Assembly (NCBI RefSeq): GCF_949628265.1
Contig: NC_088789.1
Location: forward strand, 1,178,001-1,242,000
Direction of reading: 5' to 3'
Length of the DNA stretch: 64,000 nt
Source of the DNA: Cloeon dipterum
Taxonomy: Eukaryota; Arthropoda; Insecta; Ephemeroptera; Baetidae
Part shown: piece by piece, positions 12,001-22,797 of the stretch
Layout of the letters: each line of letters opens with the position of its first letter
How positions within the stretch are numbered: position 1 is the first letter of the stretch
Notes under the pieces: generated by a model
What the model was told of the DNA's origin: nothing
Databases searched by the model: none
What the model saw: only the letters and a program-made list of their open reading frames with translations
Made by a program: the position numbers and the translations under genes

Positions 12001-14553
12001 AGGTAATGAGAATTATTCGTTTTTTACTTTGTTTTCATTCCAATTCGCGGTTACAAATTTTTACTGCTGCACGCAGTGAGAAAACGAGCCGTAACTTTGA
12101 TACAACATCGAATTTTGATGCAATTTTTCGTTGACAGGCCGGGCGAGGATGGCTTCGACCCTGTGGAGCAGACGATGAACGAGCTGGAAGAGGGACAAGG
12201 ACAATGCGCGGCTGGACAAGAAGATGGCGAAGTTCGTCGGCTTTGAGCCGGGCCACTTTTCACGTCGCCACCTAGTGCCCAAGGACATCCACGACCCGCA
12301 CCCGTTTACCTTGTGGACTTTCTCCTCATGTTGCTGCCCTAATCGTCTTTTCTGATCGAGAACTACCCTAGCTCCATGAACATCCACCTTCCACGAAAGT
12401 GGCCCCACGTACCGCCACACCAAACTACTTTGGAACTCAAAATAATTAATTTTATGTCCTTGCGTCATGCGTTCGTGCAGAATTGCATTTGTATTCACCC
12501 GGTATTTTTCTCCACTGGTTTTTAATTGCTGTTTGAGCAACTCAATTTTTACCAATTTATTGCGCATTAAATTGACTTTTGTCATTTCCTCCTAGGTATT
12601 AATATTATATAAAATTAGAGGTCGGAGTGGTCAAAATTTACAAGTAGATATTTCCTTTTAAATTTTCATTTGCCTCAATTTCTCAATAAATTTATCTCAG
12701 ACAATTTTTCTAGTCGCATGAGCAATTTAGAAAAATATTGAAAACTTAAGTGAAAACATGGCCTGCAAGAAACTGGTGAAAATTGATAAAAAAAAAACCT
12801 TATTGCTACCACTTCACTGCATTTTTTTTTAATTTGGGCGTTTTGGAACCTTTGGTCCTTGACTTAAAAAATATTAATGACTTTTATGAGCACTGGCACC
12901 AAAAAGGGCGGTCAGAAATTGATGAGGTACTTGTCATGTGTGCTAATGGCCTGAACTTTATATTATACAGAGCCGCCATTATTGTTTCCCATTTTTGTCA
13001 CTGTCAATGCGGCCCGTCGGGCCGAACGATTTGAGAAAATCAAAAGTGGCACTCTAATTAAAATTAATTTTGCATTTAAATTTTTCAAAATTCGTTAATA
13101 ACAATGCTAGAACTGACAGTTATTATTAAATGCCAAATTAATTTTAATTAGTGTGTCACTTTTGATTTTGTCGAATCGTTCGGCCCGACGGGCCGCATTG
13201 ACAGTGACAAAAATGGGAAACAATAATAGCCGCTCTGTATAATATAAAGTTCAGGCCATCAGCACACATGACAAGTCCCTCATCAATTTCTGACCACCCC
13301 TTATTCATGCCAGTGTCGACGTCGCTCTGTGTCCCGACAGGACGACGATTTGACTAAGTGGCCAACATGTATTATGTAGTGCTGATTTTAAGTATTTCCC
13401 TCTTTAAACCCAACGACTTTGTCTCAATCCCTGCTGTGCACTTCAATGTACATTGTAAAACTAGAATGCTGTGACTAGAGAGAAACTGTTTTATGTGAAA
13501 TGACGTATAAATAATTTTTTATAAGTTATATAACTCTTGTGTGACTTACAAGTGTTACAATAATTTGTCTAGATATAATAAAAATATAAAATAATTAAAT
13601 AAAACTATGTATCTCATTCAGAAAACCCCTAATTACCAATATTCTACGGAAATTAGGACATCATTTAATTTCCATTTGAAATTAATAATAACGCAATGAT
13701 AGCGGCCAATATTGGTGCCAATATTAGAACAATATTGAAAAAAGTCACATTTTCACATTGATATAACATTAGACGCCAATATTAAAACAATAATGGTTAT
13801 TGGGAAATAATGTTACCCTAATATTAAAACAATGAAGATTTTTCGCAGGGATGGCCAATCAGACCTTCGACCTTAGCCAATGACCTTAATTTTGGTGCTC
13901 ATTTAACGAGATATGAATCTAATGCGCACTGTATCTTTTAAAATGGATCTCCAGGAGATATATGATATTTGATTTGTTTTGAAAATTTAAATTATTTTTT
14001 AACTGTAAAATGACAAAGGAAAAAAGAGGAAAAATAAATTAAAATTAAACTAAATCTTTTGTTCCAGAATGGTTTGTCAGTTCTGCACTTCACAGGCTAC
14101 AACTTTCCATTCGGCAGCGAACTGGTCGAGTTTTTGGTGTCCCGTGGGCTGGACGTGAACGGTCGAAAGTCGGAGGCGCACCGGACGCCTCTGCACTGCG
14201 CCCTCGAGTACGGCAACACGGGCGTCGCCGCCGAGCTGGTGCGTCTCGGCGCCAGGCTGGACGTGCGTTTCTCCGAGATGGACTTGCTGCACTTCTGCGT
14301 CGACAATGGTAACATGGCCGGCGCCAGGTTCGTGCACCAGCACTGCCCTGAGCTCGTCAGGGCCGGCAAGGACGCGTTGCACTGCGCGGCGCGGAAGGCA
14401 AACCTCGACATGTGTCGCTGGCTTATAGAAAGCGGCGCCGATCCGCACATTTTGGCTGACAACGGCGCCTCTCTTTTGGATTATTTCGACCCTGGCGTCC
14501 TGCAGAACGAATGCAAAAGCTACCTCAGCTCCTTGGGCGTTCGCAGAAGTTAA
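9059..14553 (+). CDS. Ankyrin-repeat protein, three coding exons, 491 aa
   Basis: Read as exons 9059-9577, 10545-11015 and 14068-14553. All joins are phase 0: donor GTAGG at 9578 to acceptor at 10543-10544, and donor GTGAG at 11016 to acceptor at 14066-14067. Joined, the ankyrin register continues exactly (LAAE|FSDLQMCKWL and AVEN|NGLSVLHF), which supports the model. The protein carries about three of the four-repeat units seen in the 4694 gene and ends 'SSLGVRRS'. No signal peptide or membrane segment. Introns fall at ankyrin boundaries, unlike the uninterrupted neighbour. Intron 1 carries a TTAA-type MITE; the 3-kb intron 2 carries two further foldback elements and a coding-like GC-rich patch. 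Likely an intracellular binding scaffold; partner unknown. Confidence 0.85.
10129..10491. mobile_element. TTAA-type palindromic MITE, copy 1
   Basis: The ends read AAGACTATCTTTGACGAAG and CTTCGTCAAAGACGGTCTT, and the arms are complementary almost to the centre, giving a foldback of about 360 bases. It lies in intron 1 of the ankyrin gene at 9059. Same family as the elements at 18211, 45657, 58313, 61398 and 62064. It has no coding capacity, so it must have been moved by a transposase encoded elsewhere. Confidence 0.85.
11078..11331. repeat. Second foldback family (GGTGGCGCCATCT), partial copy
   Basis: Shares the block from 'GAATGCAYAGTGGC' through 'CGCAGCGGAAGTGCCTTAAAA' to GGTGGCGCCATCT and TTCGAACACT with 16530-16875 and 21949-22316. 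The left arm present in the 21949 copy is missing or unrecognisable here. It lies in intron 2 of the ankyrin gene. Confidence 0.75.
12137..12330 (+). other. GC-rich coding-like patch in intron 2
   Basis: A GC-rich island in AT-rich intron sequence, directly preceded by a splice-acceptor-like TTGACAG. One frame reads 'LDKKMAKFVGFEPGHFSRR', but it is not open back to a plausible start. A donor-like ACAG|GTAATG also lies near 12000. This may be the remnant of a duplicated host gene or of a processed copy. I do not recognise the protein. Confidence 0.3.
12888..13320. repeat. Foldback MITE-like element, about 430 bases
   Basis: The left arm (about 12888-13060) and right arm (about 13130-13320) are near-perfect reverse complements. 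Matching landmarks are GGTCAGAAATTGATGAGG against CCTCATCAATTTCTGACC and CGGCCCGTCGGGCCGAACG against CGTTCGGCCCGACGGGCCG. Such close arm identity suggests a fairly recent insertion. It lies in intron 2 of the ankyrin gene at 9059 and has no coding capacity. Confidence 0.8.
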
Positions 14554-14725
14554 TTTAAAATTTTAGACGGTTGATTTTTTTCCGCGGGAAAAAACGGCAT
14601 GCAAAATTTAATTTAAAAGCCATTTCAACCAGAATAAAAATCTTATCATTCAGCTGCCAAACCTAATAAGCGTCTAAAAAACATCTAATGGAGATGAAAA
14701 TTCTAATATTTATGTTTATATTTAT

Positions 14726-15095
14726 CACCGGGGTCCGGATTCCGGATTCACGCGACGCGCAGACATATTGCGTCTGGTTTTGTCCGGCGGGAATTTTTCA
14801 AACGTAAAATGAAATTTGCTTCGAAAATTTAGCAGCAGAATGAATTTTTTTGTTGTTATATTTCTTTGCTAACAGCTGATTAGCCCGGTAATTAGCGAAT
14901 CGACCGTTGGATGGCACATCAGGCTAATGGGAAATGTATCACAAATTGCGGGAATGAAATTATGAGGTCGGCACGCCTTTTTCGACGCTTCTGATTGGCC
15001 GCTGGACTGTCTCCTGATTGGCCTCCATTATTTCGACGCCATATTCACTTCTGACCTGCGGGAAACCAACACAGATCGCAATCCGGACCCTGGTG
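14726..15095. mobile_element. Non-autonomous DNA transposon with 18-bp terminal inverted repeats
   Basis: The ends read CACCGGGGTCCGGATTCC and, on the other strand, CACCAGGGTCCGGATTGC, which match at 16 of 18 positions. The interior is about 330 bases and non-coding. I could not define a target-site duplication, so the superfamily is open. It lies between the ankyrin genes at 9059 and 15869. Confidence 0.55.
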
Positions 15096-15868
15096 GAGTG
15101 GATTTTATACTATGATCTCAAAAATTTTTAATAAAAACATATTTTTTGATATGCTTGATCTCTAAATGCACTTAAAACACGTCGTTTCATTTATTTTCCA
15201 GTAATTTCCCTTGTCGACTTTTAAAAATTTAATCTACAATATGATCTATTCTATTTATTCTTATTTAAATCATCATTTGAATTATTTAATGAATTTTAAT
15301 AATTTTATGGATACATTTTATCAATTTAAAAAACGATATAAAATTAGAGAAAATATAATTTCTAATAATGTTGAAAGAACATGCAGCAAAGAGAAAATTT
15401 TAATGATTATATTGTTTTTCAAAGCGATAATGATTAGAAGCTTAAAATTTCGTTATAATTTCATTGAAACAAATTATTTCCTCTTCCGTTGAGTAAGTGC
15501 GTTGTTCTTTCTTTCGATGACCTTTATGCAACTCGCTCGACTCTCTTGCACCACCGGTTGCGTAATTTGGTAACTATTATACTTATTTCAATATGTTATC
15601 GCATTAATTTCACGTTAATTTCTTGATCAACTGATTTTATTGTGAAAATTTTAGCTTTCGAAAATTAAGAAACCATTTTGTTGCGTAGCTGCGAGATTCG
15701 AGCAAGAAAAACACGTCAGTACATATCCGATATTCGTCCTATTCATGTTAGTGTCGTTCCAGTCTGCTCAACTTTTTTAAAAAATGTGAGTTTTGTCACG
15801 GTTTATTATAGAGAAGAAAACCTTTTCATAAATTATTTATATTATAGATTCAGGTTATCTAAAAAAAT

Positions 15869-18195
15869 ATGGACAAAATTGACATTTTGTCCTCTGTCGA
15901 GACGGAATTACAAAAAGTCGACGTCTTGAAAAAGGCCTTCGAACAACACCAGGATGCCTTCTTCACGGACCCGCACCGACTGGCCATGGCGGCGACGATC
16001 GCTGATGCCGACCAGTGTCGCCGACTGATCGACGACGGCGCCGCCAGCATCGACAAAGATGCGCTGCATTACGCGGCACTCAACAAAAAGCACGGCAAAG
16101 AATTAGCTAAGCTGCTCGTGAAGCGCGGCCTCAGCGTCGATGGACTCGACTCCGAGGGCGACACACCGATCCACCGCGCCATCAGGGCGGGAAACCTCGA
16201 GGTCGCGGACACACTGCTACAGATGGACAATGAAGCTAAGGTATGTTATATTTTATTTTTTAATTTGGATACCGTTTTCATTAGATTTATAAAATGTTGA
16301 ATTTTAAGTTTTGGTTAAATTTCGCATCTTCCTGGTTTTATTTTTTTTAACTCAACGATTTTGTTGACCAAATTAATTGGAAAACTGTTGAAACTATTGA
16401 ATTTAAAAAAAATGTTTAAGCCTGCCTATTTTTTCATTTAATTTTGTGAGTACAATAGGGTAATTCAATAGTTGCGTAAGTTCTTTGTGTTTAAATCTAC
16501 CAATAGATATGGTGCCAGTGTTTCTTTCGATTTTAATTTCAGATTAAAGCCTGCTGCTGTGCATTCTTCACTTAATATCGTTTTTTTGTGTTCTGAAAAC
16601 CAAAATCGGTTCAGCTAATCGCCGTTAGAATTGTGAAACCCACTATTTTTTTAACTAAAAAATATTTTCCGACGGTTCCACGGCGAATGGCTGGACTGAT
16701 TTTGATTTTCAGAACGTCAAGAGGAAACATATTAAGTGGAGAATGCACAGTGGCAGGATTGAGTCTGGAATCGCAGCGGAAGTGCCTTAAAAATAAATTT
16801 ATTACGAAAGTATACGGTGGCGCCATCTTTTGGCAGCTTCAAACACTAATCGGCTTACATTAGCTGGTGAATTTGGAAATTTAATAAGACTCCTGATAAT
16901 GAGCTCTGTATTGGTTCGATTTGCAAGACCCGCACACAGATGAAATGGCCAAGTCAAGAGCTTTCAGGAAATGTGCAACTTGACCCTTTGGAAGCTATCA
17001 GGGTGCTCAGGTAAAGCCCTGAAGAGCCCGAAATCTCGTTCCTGAGCCTTTGGGCTACCAAAGGGTCAAAATGCACATTCTCTGACCATTCAAACCTGCA
17101 GATCGAATCAATACATAGCCGATCAGGCGTCGTTTCAGTTAAGTGGCACAAATGAGAACTGAATGCCCTGCAAGAAATTGGATATCCGAGGATATCCGCC
17201 TATGAACATAGGCTGTCAAAAGTATATCTTTTGGATTTACCTCAGGGCTACCCCTGACGCTAGGATTCGATATTTATAGCTATTTATGATAGTCTCACGC
17301 ATATCTGACCTCAGGAGTGACCTAATGCTCCTATATTTCTAAATTCCAGTAAAAAATATCTATATAGATGAATATAAAAAATATCTTGGATAAAAGTGGT
17401 GTAAATCCGCAGTCTTTCTCATTTTTTAAAATTTCAAAATAAACACCAATAACCTGGACATTTTTTTCAAACCCCCAGAAAGGACAGGAGATAAACCTGC
17501 TGCAAATATGCGTGCAAGAGAACAACCTGGAGTGGATACAAAAGGTCTGCGAGTACGACGAAGAGCTGATCCTGAAGGAAGACAGTAAAGGCCGGAGCAT
17601 TCTGCACCTGGCAGCCGTCAATTGCAGCCGGGACACGTTCCAGTGGCTGACGGAGGCCGGCGCCGACCCGTACGCCGTGAGCGGCGACACCGGAGCGACG
17701 GTTCTGCACGAGGCCTGCCGCAATTTGCTGCACGGACGCAAGCTGGTCGTTTACCTGGACGCCCTGCGCGTCAACATCCACGCCACGGACAGAATGGGCC
17801 TGACGCCGCTGCACTACGCGCTCAGGGAGGAAAACCTGGACGCCGCCTCAGAGCTGATCGACTCCGGCGCCAATTTGCGGGTTCGATATAATGGGTCGAA
17901 CCTGCTTCTCTTCTGCGTGCGGGAAAACAACCTGAGAAGCGCCAGATTGGTGCACCAACACGACCCCAACCAGATCGATGGCGTGGACGAGAGCGGGCAA
18001 AACGCCCTCCAAATCGCGGCGCAGTTCGCCGAAGTCAGAATGTGCCAGTGGCTCATAAATAACGGCGTGCGGTACTCCTATTCAGACACTGTGAGACAAA
18101 ACATCGAATTGAACAAAGCGCATGGGCGTAAGCTCGAGCTGTTCTTTCACGAGTTGGAACTGGGATCGTCTGGCGAATCAAATTGCAGTCGTTGA
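15869..18195 (+). CDS. Ankyrin-repeat protein, two coding exons, 362 aa
   Basis: Exons 15869-16240 and 17479-18195 join in phase 0 (AAG|GTATGT donor, CCCCCAG acceptor), giving 'NEAK|KGQEINLLQICV', which continues the ankyrin register of its neighbours. A leader intron (15786-15847) precedes the ATG. The N-terminal 40 residues are not ankyrin. About two of the four-repeat units follow, with cores such as TPLHYALREENLDAASELI. The last ankyrin is cut short: after the 'ELNKAHGRKLELFF' stretch the protein drifts into a short unrelated tail and stops about 20 bases before recognisable MITE sequence. The 3' end of this gene may therefore have been reshaped by that insertion. No signal or membrane segment. 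Likely an intracellular scaffold; partner unknown. Confidence 0.85.
16530..16875. repeat. Second foldback family, copy 2
   Basis: Related to 21949-22316 and 11078-11331 through the shared CGCAGCGGAAGTGCCTTAAA and ACGGTGGCGCCATCT blocks and the central 'AAAATCGGTTCAGC' inverted segment. It is more diverged than the 21949 copy. It lies in the intron of the ankyrin gene at 15869. Confidence 0.7.
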
Positions 18196-18210
18196 AGAAA
18201 ACTTGCATGC

Positions 18211-18596
18211 TTAATGAAGTTTCTGAGCACACCAATCGATTCCTGAGGCTCGAATCAGGTATATTGGATATTTTTCCAAGCAAAAAGTCGAGCGCGATGA
18301 GCGTATAGCACATGTAGAGCTTTTCCCGCCAAAACAATATGAATGCGAGAATTTAAGTGCGCATGCGTCAGAGCTGGCTGGATCTGACAATAAATCCATT
18401 CGTACAGGCAGTCTCTCTGCAAGTGCTCAAACCAGCTCTGACGCATGCGCACTTAAATTCTCGCATTCATATTGTTTTGGCGGGAAAAAAGTTCGCACAT
18501 CGCGCTGGACTTTTTGGACGGAAAAAATATCCACTTTATCTAATTCGACCCTCAGGAATCGATCGGTGCGCTCAGAAACTTCACCAAAGACGGTCT
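18211..18596. mobile_element. TTAA-type palindromic MITE, copy 2
   Basis: The right end reads CCAAAGACGGTCT followed by TTAA (18597-18600). The left end is eroded but is recognisable from GAAGTTTCTGAGCACACC. It begins about 20 bases after the stop codon of the ankyrin gene at 15869, so it probably lies in that gene's 3' untranslated region. Confidence 0.8.
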
Positions 18597-18600
18597 TTAA

Positions 18601-19416
18601 CCAATTTTACACGGCTAGTAAATTATTCTTTGCTATCAACGTGAAATGCTTTTTATTTTTTTTAAAATCCTTGATATCTTGATGAAGCTCGAGGCAATAT
18701 TCAATGGATTAAAAAAGGGTAAATGTTAATGAAATAAAATAAATGTCCAATGAAGAGTAATAATATATTCAATTTTATTGTTGGAAAAATAAATAATAGA
18801 AATAATCAATGATTTATGTCTATTTATTAATTAATTAACTTGGTAAGCGCAAAAAATAAAATTAAAAAATTTATAGAACGGCAAATTAAATAAGTCTTCC
18901 AATAGCAAACGTGAGAAACGCAGTATAAATATCACGCGTATGAACACTAGTAGGTGTAACCAGCGATACAGCTGCTGCCGCTGTGCCCTCTGGCGAGCGT
19001 AGCAGCTGTTAGCGATAAATATATTAAATAATTCCTCCCAGTACTAATTTTCTGATTTAAGAGCTTCATAATACCTACCGAGTGTATAGTTGCAAAATCA
19101 AAAAAGTGCGGATTCTCACCAGAAGATAAAGACGGGAGACCAGGCCAAGGATGAAAGGTCACGGATTTGACCTAGCTCTCTCTCTCTCTCCTCTCGAATG
19201 TGGATTATAGGCACAAAGCAGAGTCGGCTAAAATAATTTCGTTTTTGCGGGTTTAATATTTAAAGTCGAGCAATCAAAACTTTTATAACAATTATTTATT
19301 ATAAAATCAACAAAAGCTAAAATATTTTGACACGTGATTATGCTGACCACTTACATTTTTCTACTGAATATATATAACCATCAATCCTCTTGCCAAACTT
19401 TTTTCAAAACATGTAT
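18601..19416. other. Intergenic, no gene recognised
   Basis: AT-rich spacer between two convergent genes, with AATAAA-like hexamers near 18730-18790 and a short TC microsatellite near 19176. No credible gene. Confidence 0.5.
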
Positions 19417-22400
19417 TTAATTTCGGAATGAAACGTCCGGCGTGTTTTCCACGATCCAGTCCATGTGACTTGCGACGTCAGCGAACAAGGAAAACTGATC
19501 AGGGTGACACAACGATGTATTTTTGCCCTCAAACATCACTTTTTTCTCCTTTCCAAATCCGACAAGGCCCCTGATGAACCAGCGGCCGTCTTTTTCCACG
19601 GAAAGGCTTCCTCCGCTGTCCCCGTTGCAGGGGGTCGTTCCTGAATTAATAAATAAATTTGAGAAAAAGAGTAATTACTAAATTAGGAGATTCTAACCAT
19701 TCGTGTATCCGGCGCACAAGTTGTCTCCCGGCCTCAAATATTTCCCGAAAAATCCCCTTTTCGACAAGTAGCACTCTTTGTGAGCTCTAATCGGCAGTCG
19801 AACCCCTTGCAGTACGTCTGTCTGCGTGTGGTTGTCGACAAGCCCGAACCCAACCGCCTTCAGGAGAAAAAAAACAATATAAAATTATTTTTAATTCTCG
19901 TACATCCTATACCATAGCGTCAGTGCCAGCCACGTGATCCAAGTTAGGGTCAGAGTCGTCGTTCCACAAGCAAATCGGTCGTACATTGTCAGTTATTTCC
20001 ATTGTTTCGTTCAAAATCATGAGTCCGACGTCACTAATTAATTCCGCAGCGTCGTATTTCGGGTGCGTGATCAGCCTGCTGGGCTAAAAATGTTTCAAAA
20101 TTATTATGGATGAGAATCATTAAAAGGTGGATGGTGAGAAATAAACCTTTCTTCTCTGAACGCTAGGAGCTTTTCTTTGTCTTTTATCATAAATCCCAAC
20201 AACAACTGTGAGGTCCTCTGCTTTCGATCCATGAAGGCAATGTGCAGCTAAAAAGCACATATTTAAATCGGAGTCATATGAAACGCATCATTCCCTCTAC
20301 CAGTCAAAACTACTGTCGGCGAAATCAATGTTCCGCCATAGGCTTCTCCAGTCACCTCATTCTCAATGTAAGCATGCCACGGATGGTCGCCTCCGGAAGA
20401 ATCGTCATTTTCTCGTTTCCTTCCGCAGTTTGGGAAACTTAGGTTGTTTGGTGCGGTGAATCCTTTTTTAAAGATATTTTATTTATAATTTCTGTGAGCT
20501 ATAGATCTGCGTTAAATTACCTCTCGATTGTTTTATTTCCGGGATCGGGCGTAGAGCAGAAATGTCATTTGCGTTCCTTGCGATCACGTCAATGTATGCC
20601 AATATATCAATGTAAACTCGTCGCCAAGAATATTTTACACCTCTCAAGAAATACCGGCCTTTGTAGAGATTGATCAGATAATCAGAGTCTGTGCAAGTGG
20701 CATTAATTACCGCATCATTGTAATTGGATTGATTTGGAAAATATCTTACTGAAATCGGTTTTCTGTACACACAGCATATTCTGGATGGGAATTTTATAAA
20801 ATTCCAAACTTCTCAAATCAGTACTGCTTAGATGCCTGCTACAGTTGCTTTGGCCCGTCACCTTTGCTGAATAATTTGTCAAATATGAATAAAATTGAAG
20901 TCAGTGGCATTAGTAATAAATTTTAAAGCGGCTAAAAAAATCTCACAGATGAAAATATTTAATTTGTGAGTGACTAAAACCGTAAAAACTTAGTTCATAA
21001 CAGCCTTATATATTTATATAAGAAGATATTGATCAAAATGGAGTTTATATGGTCAAAATAATTTTAAATCAACAGCTAAGATACTGAGCATAAATCGGTT
21101 TTAATTAGATTAAAATTAATTTTTATAGCTTTTTTGATAAAAGCTATTAAAATAAGATATTCTCTAAAAGTCCTAAAAGTAAATCTTACAAACTTACCAG
21201 GGTCAGATGAAATAGTCTATAAAATTGAATAAAATGGAAAATAATTATCTGCATAAATTAGTTTGATAATACGAACGCCTAGTATTGACCATTCGAAGTA
21301 GGGTGATTCTCTTTGCAGTTGCAAGTCCATGACGTTGTCACGGTTGAACAAACAAATGGGAGTAACCTCACTCGGCATTTCCTCAGTTATCCAAATCTTG
21401 AATTTAAATCGATCTGTTGGATTTATGGCAATTTCAATGACACCCAGTACCTTAAAAAATTAAAAAAAGACAAGGTGAATGTAACGCTTTTGCTGGAAAT
21501 GGCAAAATAATTACTTTGACGGACAATCTGATGCATTCCTCTTCTGTTTCGCGTTCACGACATTTTTTCGGAAATACCCGTAGATCAGTTAATTCACTTT
21601 CAGCGAACGGGCAATAACCTACATAGACAGTAAGAAATACGGGTTGTTGAGATATTCTTAACGATCGAGACATTCACGTTATTACCTGGTCCAAAAATAG
21701 TCCTTTGAGAAATAGCCACAAATTCATAGCAATAGTCTTCAGTAAGTATGTTTTTAAGGAAAACACCCCATTGGTCCAGAGTTGTTTTATCTCCACAGTT
21801 CTGGCAACTCAAGTTTTCTCCTCCGTCAAAAACTGTGAGGGGGAAAATGTGAGATCGATAAATAGCAAAGCTAAAAGATTATAGGTCTATTAAAACCTGC
21901 GGTGGTGGTCAATTAATTGGAGGTTTTTTTATTATTATTTATTAATTGACCAGTTGCATAAACCCTTAGTTACTGAAGCCGCCAACAGATGGCACAACCA
22001 CAGACTTTGTTAAAAATTTGGTTTTAAGCGGATTTAAGGCATTTCCGCTGCGATTCAAGACTCAATCTAGCTATATTGGTTTTTTTAATTAATTTGCTTC
22101 TTTTTGAGGTGCTGAAAACAAAAATCGGTTCAGCCATTCGCCGTAGAAACGTTGAACCGATTTTGGTTTTCAGCACGTCATAAAATAGCAAATTAATTAA
22201 AGAATGCACGGTAGCTAGATTGAGTCGGAAATCGCAGCGGAAGTGCCTTAAAATCGAAAGTCTACGGTGGCGCCATCTGTTGGTGGCTTCGAACACTTAG
22301 GGTTTATGCAACTGGTGAATTCAGTTTGGTTTTACTAAGATATCCATCAAATTATGTTAGAATGCAAAATAATAATCGAGAAGTGCTTACACGGAGGTGG

Positions 22401-22481
22401 AATGTAGACCTCGCTCTCATTGCCAGACGTGTCTGCGGCGCAAACCGCGAGGCTGAGGAGGACGACAAGTCCTAGCCTCAT
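19417..22481 (-). CDS. Secreted tandem S1 serine protease: pseudoprotease plus active protease domain
   Basis: Eleven exons on the minus strand, about 537 aa: 22391-22481, 21686-21832, 21515-21618, about 21277-21450, 20750-20861, 20521-20688, 20301-20462, 20147-20247, 19913-20083, 19698-19857 and 19417-19640. Phases agree throughout. The weak points are the donor near 21277 and the possible 19-base exon 21198-21216. Exon 1 encodes a signal peptide (MRLGLVVLLSLAVCA). The second, C-terminal protease domain has the triad: TAAHC (His), DVGLMIL (Asp) and CNGDSGGS (Ser). The first domain aligns with it (SCQNCG start, PICLFN, a 'YIDILAYIDVI' C-terminal helix), but its His motif reads GPGYC, the Asp is absent, and NSDYL stands in for GDSGG. 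Position 189 of the active domain appears to be Thr, so cleavage after Lys or Arg is not expected. It probably acts in an extracellular cascade. The foldback element 21949-22316 lies in intron 1. Confidence 0.8.
21949..22316. repeat. Second foldback family, full-length copy
   Basis: The ends read ACCAGTTGCATAAACCCTTAG and its complement CTAAGGGTTTATGCAACTGGT. The arms stay complementary through the GCCACC/GCGCCATCT block and the CGCAGCGGAA block to a central palindrome around AAAATCGGTTCA. Total about 368 bases, no coding capacity. It lies in intron 1 of the serine protease gene, between the signal-peptide exon and the first protease exon. Confidence 0.8.
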
Positions 22482-22736
22482 CGTGATTTCTTCTCTGCGC
22501 AGGATGGACCACGGCTGCTGCTTCGACCGTGGCGCACAGCACTTCGAGTCAGAATAAATTATCAAGTGTTGGCACTAAGAACGATACTTTCGGCTATTTG
22601 CCCCCAGTTGGCGATTGACCTCTAAAAATTATCACATCATTCCGTTTATTGCCAAAAATTGCGAAACAAACTGAGCAAAACATTTTATATTGTTTGCTAA
22701 CTTAATTTAAATTTTATAGTTAAATTAGATTTTAGG

Positions 22737-22740
<4 letters not shown>

Positions 22741-22794
<54 letters not shown>
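22741..22794. repeat. (AT)n microsatellite
   Basis: An almost uninterrupted AT dinucleotide run of about 27 units, upstream of the protease gene. Confidence 0.95.

Positions 22795-22797
<3 letters not shown>

Noticed and set aside
15211-15492. 93-codon open frame
   Set aside because: Low-complexity AT-rich sequence giving Asn, Ile, Phe and Tyr. No start context or homology.
18357-18644. Small protein genes inside MITE copies (also at 10341, 45626, 58344 and 61388)
   Set aside because: These frames recur only because the MITE recurs. They read through palindromic arms and have no conserved protein sense.
22741-22794. CRISPR-like or tandem array
   Set aside because: It is a plain AT dinucleotide microsatellite. 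No CRISPR array occurs in the window.
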